Positions 6,971-8,566 of a stretch of DNA of 8,566 nucleotides are shown in pieces. Position numbers and translations under genes: made by a program. Each line of letters starts with the position of its first letter. Position 1 is the stretch's first letter. Origin of the DNA: Promethearchaeota archaeon. GTDB taxonomy: Archaea > Asgardarchaeota > Lokiarchaeia > Sigynarchaeales > SOKP01. The notes under the pieces are model-generated. The model was not told the origin of the DNA. It did no database searches and worked only from the letters and a program-made list of their open reading frames with translations. The stretch lies in NCBI GenBank assembly GCA_014729315.1, contig WJKD01000516.1, positions 1 to 8,566 of the forward strand, written 5' to 3'.

Positions 6971-6975
6971 TTTTT
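6971..6975 (+). terminator. T5 run ending the sirtuin transcript
   Basis: Five T follow the palindrome ATATTAATAT (6962-6971), 27 bases after the sirtuin stop. This weak T-tract would act on the plus strand, opposite the T10 tract serving the convergent gene. Confidence 0.35.
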
Positions 6976-6984
6976 AGTATTTAT

Positions 6985-8277
6985 TTAGGTTGGTTCAACC
7001 TTTATTGCCGCTAAATCTACTCCTTTCGTTTCTTTAATATACTTAGCTGTGAGGGGTATATTTATATACAGTGGGACTGTGAATACGATAAACGCAACGC
7101 CTAATCCAAAGAAGAAAATAACGATACTACTTAAAAGTAGTCCCGCCGTAGTTCCTGTGGCTGTTAGTAATGATCTAAGACCTGCTGCCGTTCCTCTTTT
7201 CTCGGTTGGAACAATTTCTACTGATGTTATTCTTACGCCTCCTAATAATCCCCAGATCGCCGATACGCCCAATCCGACAAAAATCCAAGTTATTATGCTA
7301 TGTGCAAGTCCAATAGTTACTAATATTACGGTAATTATTACGAATATTGGCATAACTGACGACCAGAAGTAAATTAAAAATTTTCTTCCCAATTTATCAC
7401 CTGTGAGAGCCGAAAACAAGTATCCTGCTAAAATCATGGCAAAGACTACCAATAGAACTAAAGTAATTTCACCTTCTGACAATCCACCTTGATCTGCTAA
7501 GTATCCCGTAATAAGCGTTTGAAAAAGATAGCTGAGTCCGCCTATGAATGTTATAACTAAAAGGATGCTCATTTGTTGGCGGGTTGTAGATTTAAATATT
7601 TCTGAAACATTCTCCTTGAATCCGGGTCGAACTTCCTCCCCTTTTTCTTTGTGTTCGACATATACAGAGCTCTCCTTGACGGCAAATATACATATCACTG
7701 CCAATGCGAATCCTAATATTGCCGACACCATTGGAAGTCCGCGCCACCCTATCTCTCCGGGCGTTCCTCGAATAAAAACTCCACGAAGAATTGAAGTCAA
7801 AAGAAGTCCAAAAATACCACCGGCGACTACAATATTTGCCCAGACCACTCGCTTTTCGGAAGGACACTCTTCGTTGATATAAATCATCCAGATGTCCGAA
7901 CTAAAGAACATGTAAAGTAAAAACAAGAATACCACGTACATGACGAAGGTGGTGGATAAAGCAATCATTAACGATGCAAAACCCATCCCTAGGCAGGTAA
8001 GAATTAACATAGGTTTTCTACCAAAGCGATCAGCGAAATATTGGCTGACAACTACAAAGTACATTCCTATCATAGCTATTCCTGAACCAAAAGCGAAAAC
8101 TGCCTGAGCGGTATTAGTTGCTACGTCGCTGAAAAACTCCGTGAGAATATTACTAGTGATTGCCGCAGGTAGTCCAGTTGTGTAAGCATCTAAGATCTCG
8201 ATGAATATGAGGATCACAACTAAGAGACGAAAATACCCCTTACTAACTCTAATTGAGCTTTCGTTGGTTTCACTCAT
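6985..8277 (-). CDS. Major facilitator superfamily carrier, sugar-porter-like
   Basis: This is a twelve-helix MFS carrier of 430 residues. TM1 holds an acidic residue, D30, often used for proton coupling. The loop after TM2 has A82-D-R-F-G-R-K-P89, the MFS motif A, and its pseudo-repeat after TM8 is G293-D-K-L-G-R-K299. N135-E-E-C-P-S-E-K-R143 after TM4 and V-P357-T-E-K-R361-G362 after TM10 match the paired E-x-x-P-x-x-x-R-G loops of the sugar-porter and organic-ion groups. I expect H+-linked movement of a sugar, organic acid or similar solute across the cell membrane; direction and substrate are not visible. No catabolic or regulator gene adjoins it. The ATG at 8277 fits a TATA box 27 bases upstream, so the mRNA is probably leaderless. 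An IS605-type end begins about 55 bases upstream. Compared with the GPH carrier at 3720-5114 it is a different MFS branch and not a duplicate. Confidence 0.9.
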   Translation of the reverse strand: MSETNESSIRVSKGYFRLLVVILIFIEILDAYTTGLPAAITSNILTEFFSDVATNTAQAVFAFGSGIAMIGMYFVVVSQYFADRFGRKPMLILTCLGMGFASLMIALSTTFVMYVVFLFLLYMFFSSDIWMIYINEECPSEKRVVWANIVVAGGIFGLLLTSILRGVFIRGTPGEIGWRGLPMVSAILGFALAVICIFAVKESSVYVEHKEKGEEVRPGFKENVSEIFKSTTRQQMSILLVITFIGGLSYLFQTLITGYLADQGGLSEGEITLVLLVVFAMILAGYLFSALTGDKLGRKFLIYFWSSVMPIFVIITVILVTIGLAHSIITWIFVGLGVSAIWGLLGGVRITSVEIVPTEKRGTAAGLRSLLTATGTTAGLLLSSIVIFFFGLGVAFIVFTVPLYINIPLTAKYIKETKGVDLAAIKVEPT

Positions 8278-8299
8278 AAGAAAAAATTTGTTTTTATAC

Positions 8300-8308
8300 T
8301 ATTTAAAG
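8300..8308 (-). promoter_or_regulatory. TATA box of the MFS carrier
   Basis: Read on the minus strand this is CTTTAAATA, centred 27 bases before the carrier ATG. A second AT-rich match, GTATAAAAA at 8291-8299, is too close to the ATG for standard spacing. The predicted transcript begins at or within a base or two of the start codon. Confidence 0.55.
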
Positions 8309-8429
8309 ATTTAACATTTTGCTTCAAGAAGTCTCCACCCTTTAGGGAGGAGATGAATTGAGGCGATCTTACATATTAAGAAGATTCCTTCTTATTTATG
8401 AGAAATTACTAAACGATTAACGTGTGAAC

Positions 8430-8438
8430 CTTAAATAT
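8430..8438 (+). promoter_or_regulatory. TATA-like box for tnpB
   Basis: CTTAAATAT lies about 40 bases ahead of the tnpB ATG, which predicts a transcript start near 8460 and a leader of about 14 bases. Confidence 0.4.
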
Positions 8439-8460
8439 CGATCAATCTCTTATGTCTAGT

Positions 8461-8465
8461 GAGGT
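8461..8465 (+). promoter_or_regulatory. Shine-Dalgarno site of tnpB
   Basis: GAGGT lies eight bases before ATG 8474, a classic spacing. It is the clearest ribosome binding site in the window; most other genes here show none, in keeping with leaderless or short-leader mRNAs. It decides the start in favour of ATG 8474. Confidence 0.55.
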
Positions 8466-8473
8466 TATCGAAG

Positions 8474-8566
8474 ATGCTTTTGACACATAGAGTTCGCATT
8501 TATCCGACTCAATCGCAGGAAGACGCGTTATGGAGTTTATCGGAAAAGTGTCGTCTGCTCTATAAC
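8474..8566 (+). CDS. tnpB: TnpB, RNA-guided nuclease of IS200/IS605 elements (3' partial)
   Basis: Only the first 31 residues are present; the frame runs off the right edge. They read M-L-L-T-H-R-V-R-I-Y-P-T-x-x-Q, then A-L-W-x-L and C-R-x-L-Y-N. This is the conserved start of TnpB and OrfB proteins: a beta strand ending in Y-P-T, followed by the helix with W and the C-R-x-x-Y-N segment. TnpB is the ancestor of Cas12: a RuvC-like nuclease guided by an omega RNA from the element's right end, which helps keep the element in place after TnpA-driven excision. The RuvC Asp/Glu/Asp residues and zinc finger lie outside the window, so whether it is intact cannot be judged. A frame overlapping its start (ATG 8452, stop 8490) codes only 12 residues and is taken as chance. 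Confidence 0.88.
   Translation, partial: MLLTHRVRIYPTQSQEDALWSLSEKCRLLYN

Larger units (their letters stand above)
8322..8566 (+). mobile_element. IS200/IS605-type element, left part (cut by the window edge)
   Basis: The block joins an IS605-like terminal hairpin at 8332-8353, a second hairpin at 8377-8394, and a tnpB gene whose first 31 codons are visible. Hairpin one is TCTCC-A-CCC, loop TTTA, GGG-A-GGAGA: eight pairs with an A-A mismatch, flanked by GAAG on the left and TGAATTGAG on the right. This is the style of subterminal hairpin found at ends of IS605-group elements and in omega-RNA scaffolds. Hairpin two is TAAGAAG at 8377-8383 with CTTCTTA at 8388-8394, a perfect seven-pair stem with four-base loop. 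No tnpA is seen between the hairpin and tnpB, so this is a tnpB-only (IS1341-like) element, unless tnpA lies beyond the window. The exact left boundary is not determined; 8322 is approximate. Confidence 0.6.

Noticed and set aside
7049..7882. Plus-strand frames of 107 and 112 residues and a minus-strand 91-residue frame within the MFS gene
   Set aside because: All are alternative readings of the MFS carrier, whose motifs and helices are fully supported in the annotated frame.
8452..8490. Twelve-codon frame overlapping the tnpB start, possibly the end of a tnpA
   Set aside because: A stop codon lies in frame at 8425-8427, so there is no longer upstream reading; the product is too short to assign.
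1..8566. CRISPR array, tRNA or rRNA genes
   Set aside because: No regularly spaced repeats, cloverleaf-like segments or rRNA-like blocks were seen on either strand.

Overview
The window looks like an AT-rich archaeal chromosome segment. Genes are preceded by AT-rich TATA-like boxes roughly 25-30 bases ahead of the transcript start. Several start codons lie almost at the inferred transcript start (leaderless or very short leaders). Likely gene ends carry T-runs, not GC-rich stem terminators. A SIRT6/7-like sirtuin, a long coiled-coil protein with a membrane hairpin at its C-terminus, and several large carriers would suit an Asgard archaeon. No marker gene is present, so this lineage call is an inference.

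Layout. Position 3-1406 (+) is the 3' part of a long coiled-coil membrane-anchored protein that enters from beyond the left edge. Position 1480-3384 (+) is an APC-superfamily amino-acid permease with about four membrane helices beyond the usual twelve. A 335-base non-coding stretch follows. Position 3720-5114 (+) is a GPH (MelB/MFS_2-type) sugar:cation symporter. Position 5300-6037 (+) is a small PHP-domain metal-dependent hydrolase, and 6198-6944 (+) is a Sir2 NAD-dependent deacylase. Position 6985-8277 (-) is an MFS sugar-porter-type carrier, convergent with the sirtuin gene. From about 8320 to the right edge is the left part of an IS200/IS605-type element: a terminal-type hairpin, a promoter, and the first 31 codons of tnpB.

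How the genes relate. Most genes appear to have their own promoter and are spaced 70-335 bases apart, so this is a run of single-gene units and not a tight operon. Three carriers of different families, with no linked catabolic enzymes, point to uptake or efflux of small organic solutes. The PHP protein and the sirtuin are adjacent and co-oriented, but nothing in the sequence shows they share a pathway. The tnpB element begins less than 60 bases upstream of the MFS start codon, so it may have replaced the upstream control region of that gene.

I see no clear new multi-gene system. The points most worth following are the SIRT6/7-like sirtuin, the PHP protein lacking an obvious metal-binding histidine, the altered cation site of the GPH carrier, the coiled-coil tail-anchored protein, and the IS605-type end.
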